Source: Pegoplata infirma
Taxonomy: Eukaryota > Arthropoda > Insecta > Diptera > Anthomyiidae
Reading direction: 5' to 3'
Length of the DNA: 64,000 nucleotides
Assembly (NCBI GenBank): GCA_963921195.1
Contig: OY992540.1
Span: 12,779,136-12,843,135 of the forward strand
Shown piece after piece: positions 10,795 to 21,448 of this stretch (within the stretch, counting starts at the first letter, position 1; each line of letters begins with the position of its first letter). The notes under the pieces were generated by a model. That model was not told the origin of the DNA and did no database searches. It was given only the letters and a program-made list of their open reading frames with translations. The translations under genes were made by a program, and so were the position numbers.

Positions 10795-11432
10795 CTATTT
10801 CATAAGATAAATAAAAAAAAGGCAGCCATCCCATATTCCAACCCAACAGCCAGCCAACCAGTCATTCAGTCAGCCACCAATAATGTCAGTGGCATTTGTC
10901 GTTGATTTTCAGTTGCTGTTTTAATTTTAATTTTTGTTTAGATGAAAAAAAAAAATTGTTTGGTGATTTTAAACAAAAAAATCTAGTGACGAAATTTTTT
11001 GAAAAAATAATGGCCTCTTATAACGCAATACACATTTTTTTGATTTTTCCTTTCGACTTGATTGACCATTTTTTTTTAACATTTCCGTTTTGTTTAAATT
11101 TTGTGTCGGTACAAATTAAAATCGCAAAATTTTCCAAATGATAGAACATTTAAAAAAATTTATGAATTGAAAATTTATTTTAACATGATGTTTGTTTAAA
11201 ATATTGAGGAAGGTTGTAAAATTCATTCAGTTTTCAACAAAAAAAAAAAACACATGTCGTTTTTTATACGAAAATTTTTAAAATAAAAATAAATAAAAAT
11301 TTTATAGTGGGCTATTTTTTTTTATGTTCCATAATTTGATTACAGAAAATCTAAGGTCATCATATTAATTTATTTCACAAATTTTTATTACAAAACTAAT
11401 AATAAATTTAATGAAAAAAGAAATTTTAAATA

Positions 11433-11677
11433 TGCACAGCCAGAAAAAAAGTTTTCGAATTTCTTGTACCAACTTAAAATTTGGTTGCTGCTACTATATT
11501 TGGTTGCTGCTACTATATTCATTGGTTGCCTCAATTTAAAGTCAGTTATAACAACCGAATTCAGCTGTGACAACTGATTTTCTACTGTGACGACCTGTAT
11601 GTAAATGTTCCAAACGATTTTTTTGCAGTACCTGACTTTCAGATGAAAATCAGCAAATTCATTCTCTGTGTGCATTA
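11433..11677. mobile_element. Small TIR element with TTGGTTGC / CAACYR words
   Basis: The ends TGCACAGCCAGAAAAAAAG and CATTCTCTGTGTGCA are imperfect inverted repeats. Inside, GGTTGC appears three times (a 19-bp tandem duplication near 11,479-11,519), and the complementary CAACC/CAACT/CGACC words fill the other half. It is non-coding and the family is unnamed. Confidence 0.5.
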
Positions 11678-12102
11678 ATAATCCAGTTAACACTTAAAGT
11701 GTAAACAACCATAGAGCGCTGATGATTAGTACCAGTAGCAACTACTGGAACTTGTTAGTCACTCCGCTCAGCCTGTATTGTTATAATCTTTTCAGATTTT
11801 TCTTAATTTTAAATCAAAACTTAATAAAAATTAATTTATGGCAAACTTTTTGTTTTATTTTTCGCACCGTAATTAATCATTTTCATGTTTTTTTTTTATA
11901 TTTACACATTTAACACATTTGATAACAATCTTGTAATTAACGTAAATTAGCCAAAAATGTGTGAAAATTGTGTCACAAGTGCGTGTTGACAAGATGTTTT
12001 ACTTTTTAACAAGATTACAGACAAACGCACGTTTCAAATAACCATTTAAAGACATCTTTAAATTACATGCGAAACTTTAAATGGCAAAAATATTTAATGA
12101 AA

Positions 12103-12765
12103 AACAAGTAGAAAAGTTAAATTCTACTTGACCGAATCTATACACAAACAAGTAGAAAACTTAAATTCGGCCGAATCTATGAATGCCCTCCACAATTCCC
12201 TTTTTCAGTGATAGTAAATTTTCTAACGTGAAAAAAATAACATTTTTGATTAGAAATATTTTATTTTGTGTAAAAAACTTTTTTTTAAGTAATTTTTGAA
12301 AAAAAAAAAAAAATAATTTAAAATTTTTTGTTTTGAGTGTAAAATTTTTTTTGAGTGTAAGAATTTTTCGAGTGTATTTTTTTTTTGTTATTTAGTGTAA
12401 ACATATTTTTGAGTGACAAAAAATACGTTGTAAAATATTTTTGTGACTTACCAATGTTTTTAAAACTTGTTTAACGGTTTTTCAACACGTGAATTTAAGG
12501 TGAAACCAATCTAAAATTCACGGTTTTGCTAATAACTTTTGAACTAATTATAACTAATTTTGTTAAAATTTAATACCAAACAGACCTGGGGAACGAAAAA
12601 TACATATGTCAAGCTTCAGAAGCCTTAGAATTGCCTTTTGAAAGTAAGCGTGTTTTTTATCTCGCGAAAAACCCTTGCCGAAATTCGCTCTTTTGCTAAT
12701 AACTTTTGAACCACTGCACTGTGGGCCATGATTTCCATTTTTTTGCCAATAAGGTCTGTAAGGCA
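12103..12765 (-). mobile_element. DINE-like element, type 2, 5'-truncated, with doubled 3' terminus
   Basis: In minus orientation it ends with two successive copies of the family terminus ACAAGTAGAAAA-TTAAATTC (starting at 12,104 and 12,147), about 42 bp apart. GGAGGGCATTC-equivalent sequence (GAATGCCCTCC) follows, and then the body seen in 46,097-47,047 (TTTTGCTAATAACTTTTGAAC, TTTTTTATCTCGCGA). The 5' end with the GTCY tract is missing. Confidence 0.75.
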
Positions 12766-13817
12766 ACACATATTTAAAAATGTTTTTTCAGAATGTCGAC
12801 ATCTTGAATTTTGTCCACCTTAACTATCTTTTTATTATAGATTAGATTTTTTTTGCATTAGGTTAAAGTCAAAATTTGAGATTTTTTTTTTATATTTTTA
12901 ATTTATAAAACAAAAAAAAATTCTGCGCAGTTCTCCTAAAGCTATACCTGTTTGTCCAACACATGAGATAAACTGCCAAAAAGTAAGCTATAAGTATATT
13001 TTTTTTTTTTTTAAATTATGGAAATTCATACTTTTGTTGAAATCCGATTTTTTTCAACACCAAAGTCCAAAGTCCTCGAATTACAATCTGTCTCTGACAA
13101 TGTATTCTATTCACATTTTTGAATCACGCATACTTTCATCTCAAGCACTAAACATTAAAGCTGGAAACGCATTTAAGCGGGCACATTTTGTCTTTAGGAT
13201 TTTAAATATTTTTTTTTTATGAAATTGTTAGATAGAAGCATTATTTGTACATTAAGGATGACAAAAAGGCCCCTCTTAAATGTGCCACTGAATATATGAA
13301 CTTTTTGACGCATTTAAAAGGGATATATTTTATTAAAATCTTCTGATAAAAGCAGAAAGATGAATTTATAAAAACTTAGAAATGAAAACATTGTACATTT
13401 TCTTAAAAAAATCTTAGTTCGTATTCGTGATTTACGTTGCGCAATCATTTCCTAGTGATGTTTTGAAACGTTAATCAATAATTTAAATATCTTGTCCGCC
13501 AGTACATGAGTAGTAGTATCACAGAGTTGCATCTGATGGGTGTAAGTATTACAGCACACGGTGTAACTTTTGACGTTTCATACAAAACGTAAACAAACAT
13601 CATAAATACATGCACAAAAGCTCACACGTACAGGCACACATTTACTAGGCAGCGATGATCATTCTGTACTAAAAACCATACCACCATATTGGAAAGTACG
13701 CAATTAGCACCAGTGTTTGCATACTAGTCTGTACTGTGGTAGCAGCTTCCCAATGATTAATTAAAGTACAATTAGTACAATTAATTAAAGTACAATTAGA
13801 TAAGAATTTAAAAAGCG
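12766..13817. other. No gene recognised
   Basis: Apparently single-copy sequence, less AT-rich around 13,430-13,760. A local duplication, TTAATTAAAGTACAATTAG, occurs twice within 13,755-13,800. No defensible exon. Confidence 0.45.
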
Positions 13818-14120
13818 TATCCGCCACATTGGATCCACCATTTTGAATTTCAAATCTTTTATTCCAAAATTAGTTTTAACATCCAAAAACCATCAAAATC
13901 TAAGTTTTTTGCCAACATAGATAACATATAAAAAATCTTAAACTTAAATTTGTCGCCATATTGGATCCGCCATTTTGAATTCTAAAGTCTGAGCTCTATT
14001 CGTTATTAAAGACTCCAAATACATCGACAATGATTATCATAAATACAATAAGCAAAGAATTAAAAAATCATGTCTGCCATTTTGGTTCCGCAGTTTTGAA
14101 TTTTGATTTTTTTTTTCAGA
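13818..14120 (+). repeat. Degenerate tandem triplication, period about 130 bp
   Basis: GCCACATTGGATCCACCATT, GCCATATTGGATCCGCCATT and GCCATTTTGGTTCCGCAGTT occur near 13,822, 13,951 and 14,082, each followed by TTGAATT and diverged filler. A single further relative lies near 36,565. Confidence 0.7.
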
Positions 14121-14204
14121 ATCGTGATCAGCGATCCTTTAACACCCACATGTGATACTTTTTTACATATAGGTTCAGCGGTCTATTTATGTCCAAAACT
14201 CATG

Positions 14205-14402
14205 GATGCTGGCCCACAGTGCACTGGACCGATTTTACTGAATTGCAATACCAACCTGACAATGTAATTCCCAACATATATGCTAACTTCAACGGCCTCA
14301 GTAACGTCTTTCAACAGTTAGCGTGTTTTCAACAGACAGACAGACGGACGGACATCGCTAGATTGTCTTGAAATCGATCGGGAATCATGAATATATGTAC
14401 AT
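14205..14402 (-). mobile_element. DINE-like element, type 2, internal and core fragment
   Basis: In reverse orientation it reads from CACTGGACCGATTTTACTG through CAACAGACAGACAGACGG (the GTCY tract) to ATCATGAATATATG. It stops in the TA core where a GGGGCATTCC terminus begins at 14,403. Confidence 0.7.
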
Positions 14403-14740
14403 GGGGCATTCCATGTCAAATAGGACACTTTGAATAATTTTTTTTTTAGATTTTCACAATTTGTTTACAGTTTTTAGTACCCTTCAAAAACTCCTTCGTG
14501 GTAAATTTTCAGATTTTTTTGATTACCCGTTCAAAAGATAACGAATTTTTCAAAATTGGTTGTTTGTTCCTTTACTCAAACTTCTGTTACTAATAACTTC
14601 TTCAAAAAAATCTTAAAAGTGCTCTAGTATGCGATTTTAAATTTTTTTTTTTTAAATTTAAATCTGATTTAAATCTGATTTTTGAAAATGTGTGTACTCT
14701 TTGATTTTTTGGAAATTTTTTGTGTAAAACTTCTATCGAT
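14403..14740 (+). mobile_element. GGGGCATTCC-family element, truncated on its right
   Basis: It starts GGGGCATTCCATGTCAAAT and follows the copy at 40,321 (TTTTTAGTACCCTTCAAAAA, CCGTTCAAAAGATAACG) up to AAACTTCTATCGAT. It breaks there at the GTCY tract of another DINE-like copy. The remaining two thirds, including the right terminus, are missing. Confidence 0.75.
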
Positions 14741-15198
14741 TAGCGATGTCCGTCTGTCTGTCCGTCTGTGGAAATGGTGATCACGGCCAAAGTATTAAAC
14801 AGATATAACTAAGACTTAGCGTATTTACTTGTTGTTGCCCTAAGCAGTTGGGTATTGCATTTGAGCGAAATCGGTTCAGAGGTTCAAAAGTTACGAAAGA
14901 AAATGAAAGGACACCTCGAAAATTTTGGTACATTCAACATAACCTAAAAATACAAAATGCTTTAATTCGGCTGCTGGTTGACACATGTGAACAGAATTGA
15001 TCACCGAATGGCATTTAAACAAGTACAAACACTTTTTTTACAAACTAACTTTTTTTTCACCAATTTTTTTTTTTCACCAAAAATTTTTTCTCCTGGATTT
15101 TTTTTTGTTTTTTTTTTTTGCAAATAAACTTTTTTTTTTACATTGTGGAGGGTATCAATACATTCGGCAAGATCGAATTTAACTTTTTTTACTTGTTT
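14741..15198 (+). mobile_element. DINE-like element, type 1, lacking its 5' end
   Basis: It begins TAGCGATGTCCGTCTGTCTG, contains the type 1 body (TTGGGTATTGCATTTGAGCG, CATTCAACATAACC), GTGGAGGGTAT and an imperfect hairpin TTCGGCAAGATCGAA, and ends TTTTTTTACTTG. It is oriented head-to-head with the fragment at 14,205-14,402. Confidence 0.8.
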
Positions 15199-15766
15199 AG
15201 TTCATTTTTTCTCTGAGCGTGGTCGATCTTGACCGACTACTTGTCTTTCCGTTAAACTTTTTATTGGCCTATAAACTATGATAAGCTATTATTTTGTTAA
15301 AAATTTTAAAAAAACAAAAAAAAAATTATAAACATTTTAAATAAACAGCACATGGCCTTTTTATTACGGAATTAATCTAAAGAATTGCTTTTTTTTTGGG
15401 GATTTTTTGTATATTATTCTTTAATAGCAAAAATGTGTTAAACAGTTTATTGAAATAAATTATAAAAATTTACACAAACATTTATAAAAACTAATTCAGA
15501 TAAGAGATATAGTGCAAAATTTTTTATTTTAAATTAAAACAATATAAAAATGAGATCAACAATCAAAATAGTTTTCAAAATTTTTATTAACTTTGAAAAA
15601 ATAAAAGGGTGAAATTTGGTTTGAAACCATGACAATAATTAGCTATCAGATATATAACTTTAACTTTTCAAAAGGGAAGTCAACCTACTAATTATAAAAC
15701 AAGAATGGGTAGTATATAAATTTATAAATAAAAAAACCTCAAAGTGGTTTAACTACACCATTTACA
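15199..15766. other. No gene recognised
   Basis: AT-rich. A short palindrome GGTCGATCTTGACCGACT near 15,220-15,237 resembles the terminus of the type 4 DINE-like copy ending near 36,205. Confidence 0.4.
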
Positions 15767-15767
15767 C

Positions 15768-16003
15768 GCGGAGAGAAGAAACATGATTAGCGACAATCAT
15801 AATGGAGGGGCAACATAGTAGGATTGATAACTTTATCATAACATGATTGAAGCGATGATATTATTTCTATCGCTGATCATAGTATGATAAACAATTTTCA
15901 TTTTATAATTGCTGATGATCATAGTATGTTTATGACATAAATATGATCAAATGGATCAAACATACTACGTATGGTTGAAATCACACATAATCTGTGTGCA
16001 GAT
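15768..16003. repeat. Word-dense element, ATGATC / CATGATT
   Basis: ACACGCGGAGAGAAGAAAC at the left and a terminus resembling CTGCACACAGATTATG (reverse complement) at the right enclose many ATGATT, ATCATAGTATG and TATCATAACATGATTG words in both orientations. It is probably another small TIR element. Boundaries are approximate. Confidence 0.45.
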
Positions 16004-18374
16004 TGAATTCTAAACAAGTAAAAAAGTTAAATTCGGCCTTGCCGAATGTAGTGATACCCTCCACAATTTATTGATAAAAATATAGAACAATAAAAAGATT
16101 ATTGCAATAAACTTTATTTAAAATAAAATTACTTTTGAAAAAAAAAAAATTGTTTGAAAAAAAAAATCCGCGAAAAAAAATTTTGGTAAAAAAAAAAATC
16201 GCGATTTTTTTCTTTTTTTTTCAAAAAATATGTTCGTACATGCTTAAATACCATTTGGTGTTCAATTATGTTCACATATGTCAACCAGAAGCCGAATTAA
16301 AGCATTTTGTATTTTTAGGTTATGTTGAATGTACTGAAATTTTTGAGGTGTGCTTACATTTTCGTTCATAACTTTTGAACCGCTGAACCGATATCGCTCA
16401 AACGCAATACCAAAGTTCTCGGGAGAACTTCCAATAAATATGTTAAGTTTCAGTCATCTCTGTGCAATATGTCCGTGACAGCATTTTCCACAGACAGACA
16501 GACGGACAGACGGACATCGCTAGAATGTCTTAAAATTGATCGGGCATCATGAATATATATGGGGCATTCCAAGCCAAATCACTCACTTTTAGACCCGACC
16601 CCTTACGATTTATTTTATTTTTGGATATGTTTTAGTACTTATTAAATGCAACCAGGACACCAATTTTCAGCCTTTTATTTCAAGATGGTGTTGAGTAATC
16701 AATTTTTCAAAATGGCGATTTTCTCAAAAAAATTAAAAAATTTAAATTTTTAATTAATTTTGACCATTGAAAAATATAGATATTTTAAAAAAAGTTGGAC
16801 AAAGTTTTGTTGGTATTTAAATGTAGTTTAAGAAAAAATATATGAAAAAATTATTCGAAGTAATTATCACTTATTTTTTGACGTTTAAAAATTAAAATCG
16901 ACTTTTTGAAAAAGTCCGAAACCTTCGATTTTTTTGTAAAAAATTGTAAAAATTGTACTCTAAATTACGCAACTTTTAAGCCATAATTCGAGATGTGATC
17001 ACAATTCTTTCTATTTTTTTTTAAATTTTTAAAATTGCACCTTTTATTTTTTGGCTCTGATTTATTTTATATGGTGCTCCAAAAAAAATAAATTGGTAGA
17101 TATTGACCCTAACTTACCCTAGATACATTCATTTTGAGGTAAAAATACGTCTCACAAAAATTAAGAACGATCGGAAATGGGTAAGGCGTTTAGCATGGTC
17201 CTTAAAGTTTAAAAAACGGATTACAAGGAAAAATATGAATTTTTTTCTGTTTTCGCAATATTTTTGGTATTTTTAGTTAAGCTTTATTTCAAGCAATTAC
17301 GGAATTGTGATGTAGAGTAAAATACCTTTCTAATAAGGTACTAAAAACTTAAATCGGTTGAAAATCAGCCAAGTTATTACAACTTCCCCAGGCATCTAGC
17401 GTGTGTCATACCGCTTGATTAAAGAATACGAGTCCCTTTTTTTAAATTTATTGAAATTTTCTACTGTAATAACATTTTTTTATTATTCATGTTTCAGTGT
17501 AATATTTTTTTGGTTTTTCCAAATTTTAAAACAAAAAAAAAAAATTTTTTTTTTAAATAGAGATTTCAAAAGGGTGTTGAAAATGCAGGCATTTTTAGCA
17601 TTAATTTAAAACATGTTAGCAAAACACAATATGAAAAATACTTGTCATCTTATTACACTTGAACTCGAAGAATAAAAAAATGTTATTACAGTAGAAAATT
17701 TCAATGAATTTCAGAAATCGGATTGTATTGCTAAATCAAGTTGTCTGCCACACGTTAGATGCCTGGGGAAGTTGTAATAACTTGGCTGATTTTCAACCGA
17801 TTTTAGTTTTTAGTATCTTATTAGAAAGGCATTTTACTCTACATCATAATTCTGTAATTGCTTGAATTTAAACTTAACTTAAAATGCCAAAAATATTGAG
17901 AAAACAGAAAAAAATTCATATTTTTCCTTGTAATCCGTTTTCTAAACTTCAAGGCCCATGAGGAACGCCTTACCCATTTCCGATCGCTCTAAATTTTTGT
18001 GAGACGTATTTCTACCTCGAAATGAATATACCTAGGGTAAGTTAGGGTCAATATCTACCAATTTATTTTTTTTGGAGCACCATATAAAATAAATCAGAGC
18101 CAAAAAATAAAAGGTGCAATTTTTAAAATTTAAAAAAAAAATAGAAAGAATTGTGATCACATCTCGAATTATGGCTTAAAAGTTGCGTAATTTAGAGTAG
18201 AATTTTTATAGTTTTTTACAAAAAAATCGAAGGTTTCGGACTTTTTCAAAAAGTCGATTTTAACTTTTAAACGTCAAAAAATAAGTGATAATTACTTCGA
18301 ACAATTTTTTCATATTTTTTTTCTAAAACTACATTTAAATACCAACAAAACGTTGTCCAACTTTTTTTAAAATA

Positions 18375-18966
18375 CAGTGGAATCTCACAAATTAGAACCA
18401 CTTTGTTCCTCGGGTAGTTCTAATTTCTGAAAAGTTCTAATTTCTGGACATTTTTTTTTTCAAAGAAAATGACAAAGGATCAGTAAAAACAGTTACGAAT
18501 GCTTTATTTTAACACAAAACAATTTTTGTTTGTTAATATTTAATTAATTTAAGACATTAAATTCGTAGAAAAACGCTTTTAAGCGCTTTGAAATGAGAAA
18601 TAACAGGCGTTACATCGATTATATCATCGTTACTGCTATCTGATACGTCATTAAACCCATCTTCATTCCATTTTTCTATTTCTCTTACGTTTATAGAATT
18701 TTGAAAAAACAAAAACAAATAAAAAGTCCTGAAATTAGAACCACTGGTTCTAATTTTAGAGCGTTAACTAATAATAATTCGGGTTTTCCCCTATTTAGCT
18801 TAAAAAAACTAAAAAAAAAACATTTTGTAGTGAATATAAAAAAAAAAAACTTCCAGAAATTAGAACCAAAAGTTCTAATTTCAAAGCGTCTAATACATTA
18901 AAATAACCGGTTCTAATTTCTGGACAGTTCTAATTTGTGAGAGTTCTAATTTGTGAGATTCTACTG
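18375..18966. mobile_element. pogo-like element with 24-bp TIRs and TA duplication
   Basis: The left end CAGTGGAATCTCACAAATTA and the right end TAATTTGTGAGATTCTACTG are inverted repeats, 24 bp with one mismatch. It is flanked by TA (18,373-18,374 and 18,967-18,968). The other arm of the host palindrome shows the empty site with a single TA at 16,781-16,782. CAGT-type TIRs and TA duplication are typical of the pogo/Tigger branch of Tc1-mariner. Many TTCTAATTT words lie just inside the ends. Confidence 0.85.
18557..18700 (-). pseudogene. Possible transposase C-terminal remnant in the pogo-like element
   Basis: A minus-strand frame of 47 codons with a stop at 18,557-18,559 reads as an acidic tail (WNEDGFNDVSDSSNDDIIDV), then VISHFKALKSVFLRI. 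Its composition is protein-like and unlike the AT-rich surroundings. pogo/Tigger transposases usually end in an acidic tail, so I infer that this is the surviving 3' end of the autonomous element's transposase gene. The catalytic DDE domain and the DNA-binding domain are absent. Function is not expected. Confidence 0.45.
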
Positions 18967-19291
18967 TATCTATATTTTTTAATGGTCAAAATTAATTGAA
19001 AATTTCAATTTCTTAATTTTTTTGAGAAAATCGCCATTTTGAAAAATTGATTACTCAACACCATCTTGAAATAAAAGGCTGAAAATTGGTGTCCAAGTTG
19101 CATTTAGTAAGTACTAAAACATATCCAAAAATAAAATAAATCGAAAGGGGTCGGGTCTAAAAGTGAGTGATTTGGCTTGGAATGCCCCATATACTTTATG
19201 GGGTCCCAGAACGATATTTCAATGAGTTACAAACGGAATGACAAACGTATATATACCCTCTGTCACTAATTGTGAGTGGAGGGTATAAAAA

Positions 19292-19570
19292 ACTCAACTG
19301 AAATTCGAAGGTTTTACTTTTTATTCGAAAATTCCATTTGTAATTCGAAGATTTAATTTGTAATTCGTTGATTCTGCTTATTTTTCGAAAATTCCATTTG
19401 AAATTCGAAGATTTCAATTGTAATTTCAAAAAATCAACTAAATTAAAATTAAACTTGATCCAAATTTCAAATAGAATCTTTGAATTACAAGTAAAATCTT
19501 GGAATTGTAAATAGAATGTGCAAATTAAAAACGGAATCTTTAAATTACAAGTAGAATCTTTGAATAACCA
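19292..19570. repeat. Word array, ATTCGAA / GAATCTTTGAATTAC
   Basis: ATTCGAAGATTT-type words fill 19,300-19,430, and the complementary GAATCTTTGAATTACAAG-type words fill 19,465-19,565, giving an imperfect inverted symmetry. It is non-coding. Confidence 0.6.
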
Positions 19571-19778
19571 TTGATAGTGATGGGATTCTATCCGCTATTT
19601 ACCCGATGCATGGGTAAATACCGGGTAAATAAAAGATAAATACCTTTTTTGGGAATATATTTGGGTATTTATAAAAAGCATTTGAAATCAAACATATGGC
19701 AAGCTCTGGTTGTCAATAAGCGGAATCGTCCTTTGAAATGAGTAATTTGTTTTATGTTTTTCAAAAATAAATATGTAT

Positions 19779-19830
19779 GAGGGGATTCCATGTCAAATCG
19801 GACAATTTAATCGGCACCTCTAAGTAAAAA
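19779..19830 (+). mobile_element. GGGGCATTCC-family terminus remnant
   Basis: GGGGATTCCATGTCAAATCG-GACAATTT matches the family end with one base missing, then merges into the word array. Confidence 0.55.
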
Positions 19831-20231
19831 ACGTACTTTTTCAGAAAAAAAGTACTTATTTAAGAAACATGGTACTTTTTTCCTAAAAAGTATTAAAGAA
19901 AATATAGTACTTTTTTAGAAAAAAGGTATTTTTTTTTTGGAAAAAAGTACTTTTTCGAAAAAAATTTACTTTTTAGACAAAAAAAGTATTTTTTTTGGAA
20001 AAAAGTAGGTTTTTTCTAAAAAAAAAGCTAATTTTCTAAAAAAGTACTTTTTTACTACTTTTAAAAAAAAGTACTTTTTTCAAAAATAAGTACTTGTTTT
20101 AGAAAAATGTACTTTTTTAGGAAAAAAATATTTTTTTTAGAAAAAGTAGTTTTTAAATGTTGTTTTTTTTATTTTTAGTACCATAAGGTACATAAAAATA
20201 AAATGTATTTATTCGGCCTTTATATATGTAT

Positions 20232-20869
20232 ATTAGAGTGTCCCTTATTTTGGAAATGTTGGAAATCTTGAGACGGTACCCGCTCATTTTTTTCCTTTTG
20301 ACTTAAAAATAACTCAGGAAAAATTTTACGCCCCTAGGACCACGCCTTCCCTACGCGACGGGGCCTTAAAGAGCGGGGCCTAAAAAATCATTTTTCCATA
20401 CAAACCAAAAATTTTTTTTTTTGATTTTTAATTTTTTTGTTATTATTTATTTTATTACTTGGTTTGCTTATTCACGACAAAAAAATTGATTTTGGTGGGA
20501 TAAGTCTTTCAGCGCTAAAAAATTTTTCGCAAAAAAAAAATTTGAGCCGCCGGGGTCCTGCAGTAAAAAATTTTTAAAAAATATTTTTTTTTAGTTTTGA
20601 CCAGCAACGGTTTTAGTTGTTATGTTGCTTTTAATTGCTTTAAGTAATATAATAATTAACAACAAAAAAATTAAAAATCAAAAAAAAATTTTTTGGTTTG
20701 TATGGAAAAATGATTTTTTAGGCCCCGCTTTTTAAGGCCCCGTCGCGTAGGGAAGGCGTGGTCCTAGGGGCGTAAAATTTTTCCTGAGTTATTTTTAAGT
20801 CAAAAGGAAAAAAATGAGCGGGTACCGTCTCAAGATTTCTAACATTTCCAAAATAAGGGACACTCTAAT
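20232..20869. mobile_element. Long-TIR element of the GAGTGTCCC family
   Basis: ATTAGAGTGTCCCTTATTTT at the left is mirrored exactly at the right. Arms of roughly 210-220 bp include ACGCCCCTAGGACCACGCC and the complementary GC-rich block. The spacer is about 200 bp. A TA pair sits at each end (20,234-20,235 and 20,866-20,867), consistent with a TA target, though the arms' symmetry extends two bases further. It is non-coding and has a diverged relative at 7868-8060. Confidence 0.85.
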
Positions 20870-20880
20870 GTATATATATT

Positions 20881-21127
20881 CGATTAGAGTTTTATTCTAG
20901 TTCGAGGCCCAAAAATATTTATATTTATGATATTGTCATAATAGAGTATTTTTAATTTATTGCTTTAAAAAAGTTACTCATATCATAGTATGTCTGTACT
21001 GATCAGTTTCATCCCCACTAAGAAATCTTCAGCAGACTTTTGAGAATCATCGTTGGTCAATCAAACATCAAATCAGACATAATATTTGATATATTTTGGG
21101 CCTCGAACTAGAATAAAACTCTAATCG
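20881..21127. mobile_element. 247-bp MITE with 30-bp TIRs
   Basis: CGATTAGAGTTTTATTCTAG-TTCGAGGCCC at the left is exactly inverted at the right. The interior, including TATTTATGATATTGTCATAA and GATCAGTTTCAYCCCCACTA, recurs as a fragment at about 54,390-54,560. It is non-coding. Confidence 0.85.
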
Positions 21128-21234
21128 AAAAGTAGTTTTTTTTTAGAAAAAAGTACATTTTTTAGAAAAATTTTTTTTTTAGAAAAATTACTTTTTTTAG
21201 AAAAAATACTTTTTTTAGAAAATGTACTTTACAT

Positions 21235-21448
21235 TGTGCTCGATTCTCACTTCATTCTTCACTATTTACCCAATTTTTAAAAATTTGATATTTTTTCAAA
21301 TTTTAAGATTATAAAATTTTTTTCTTCTAACAAATAAAGATCTGGGTAATATCTTTAACAATTGCAAGAACAAATTTAAAACTCTTAAAACTCGAAGGAA
21401 TATTAAAAATTGAGTGAATGGTGAAGTTGTATTTGAGAATCGAGCACA
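21235..21448. mobile_element. 214-bp MITE with TGTGCTCGATTCTCA termini
   Basis: Fifteen-base perfect TIRs are followed by imperfect symmetry (CTTCATTCTTCACTATTTAC against the complement of the right side). It sits within the GTACTTTT word array. Confidence 0.8.

Larger units (their letters stand above)
16561..19188. mobile_element. Foldback element with arms of about 926 bp
   Basis: The termini are GGGGCATTCCAAGCCAAATC and its exact reverse complement. The left arm runs to about 17,487 (927 bp). The right arm runs from about 17,671 to 19,188, which is 924-926 bp once the pogo-like insertion at 18,375-18,966 and its duplicated TA are removed. Mismatches between arms are scattered single bases. 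The spacer of about 180 bp has no coding sequence. It sits in the TA core of a DINE-like copy. The termini share GGGGCATTCC with the 1-kb family at 40,321, so the two probably belong to one superfamily, which I cannot name. Confidence 0.85.
16014..19288 (-). mobile_element. DINE-like element, type 1, split by a 2.6-kb foldback insertion
   Basis: In minus orientation the 3' end is ACAAGTAAAAAAGTTAAATT followed by the hairpin TTCGGC-CTT-GCCGAA and ATACCCTCCAC. The body runs to the TA core at 16,560. The remaining 5' part resumes at 19,189 (ATATACTTTATGGGGTCCC) and ends GAGTGGAGGGTATA near 19,288. Removing 16,561-19,188 restores a normal copy of about 650 bp. Confidence 0.85.

Noticed and set aside
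10800..10900. Possible host exon near GCCATCCCATATTCCAACCC
   Set aside because: Composition is less AT-rich, but there is no sustained reading frame or splice context to support it.
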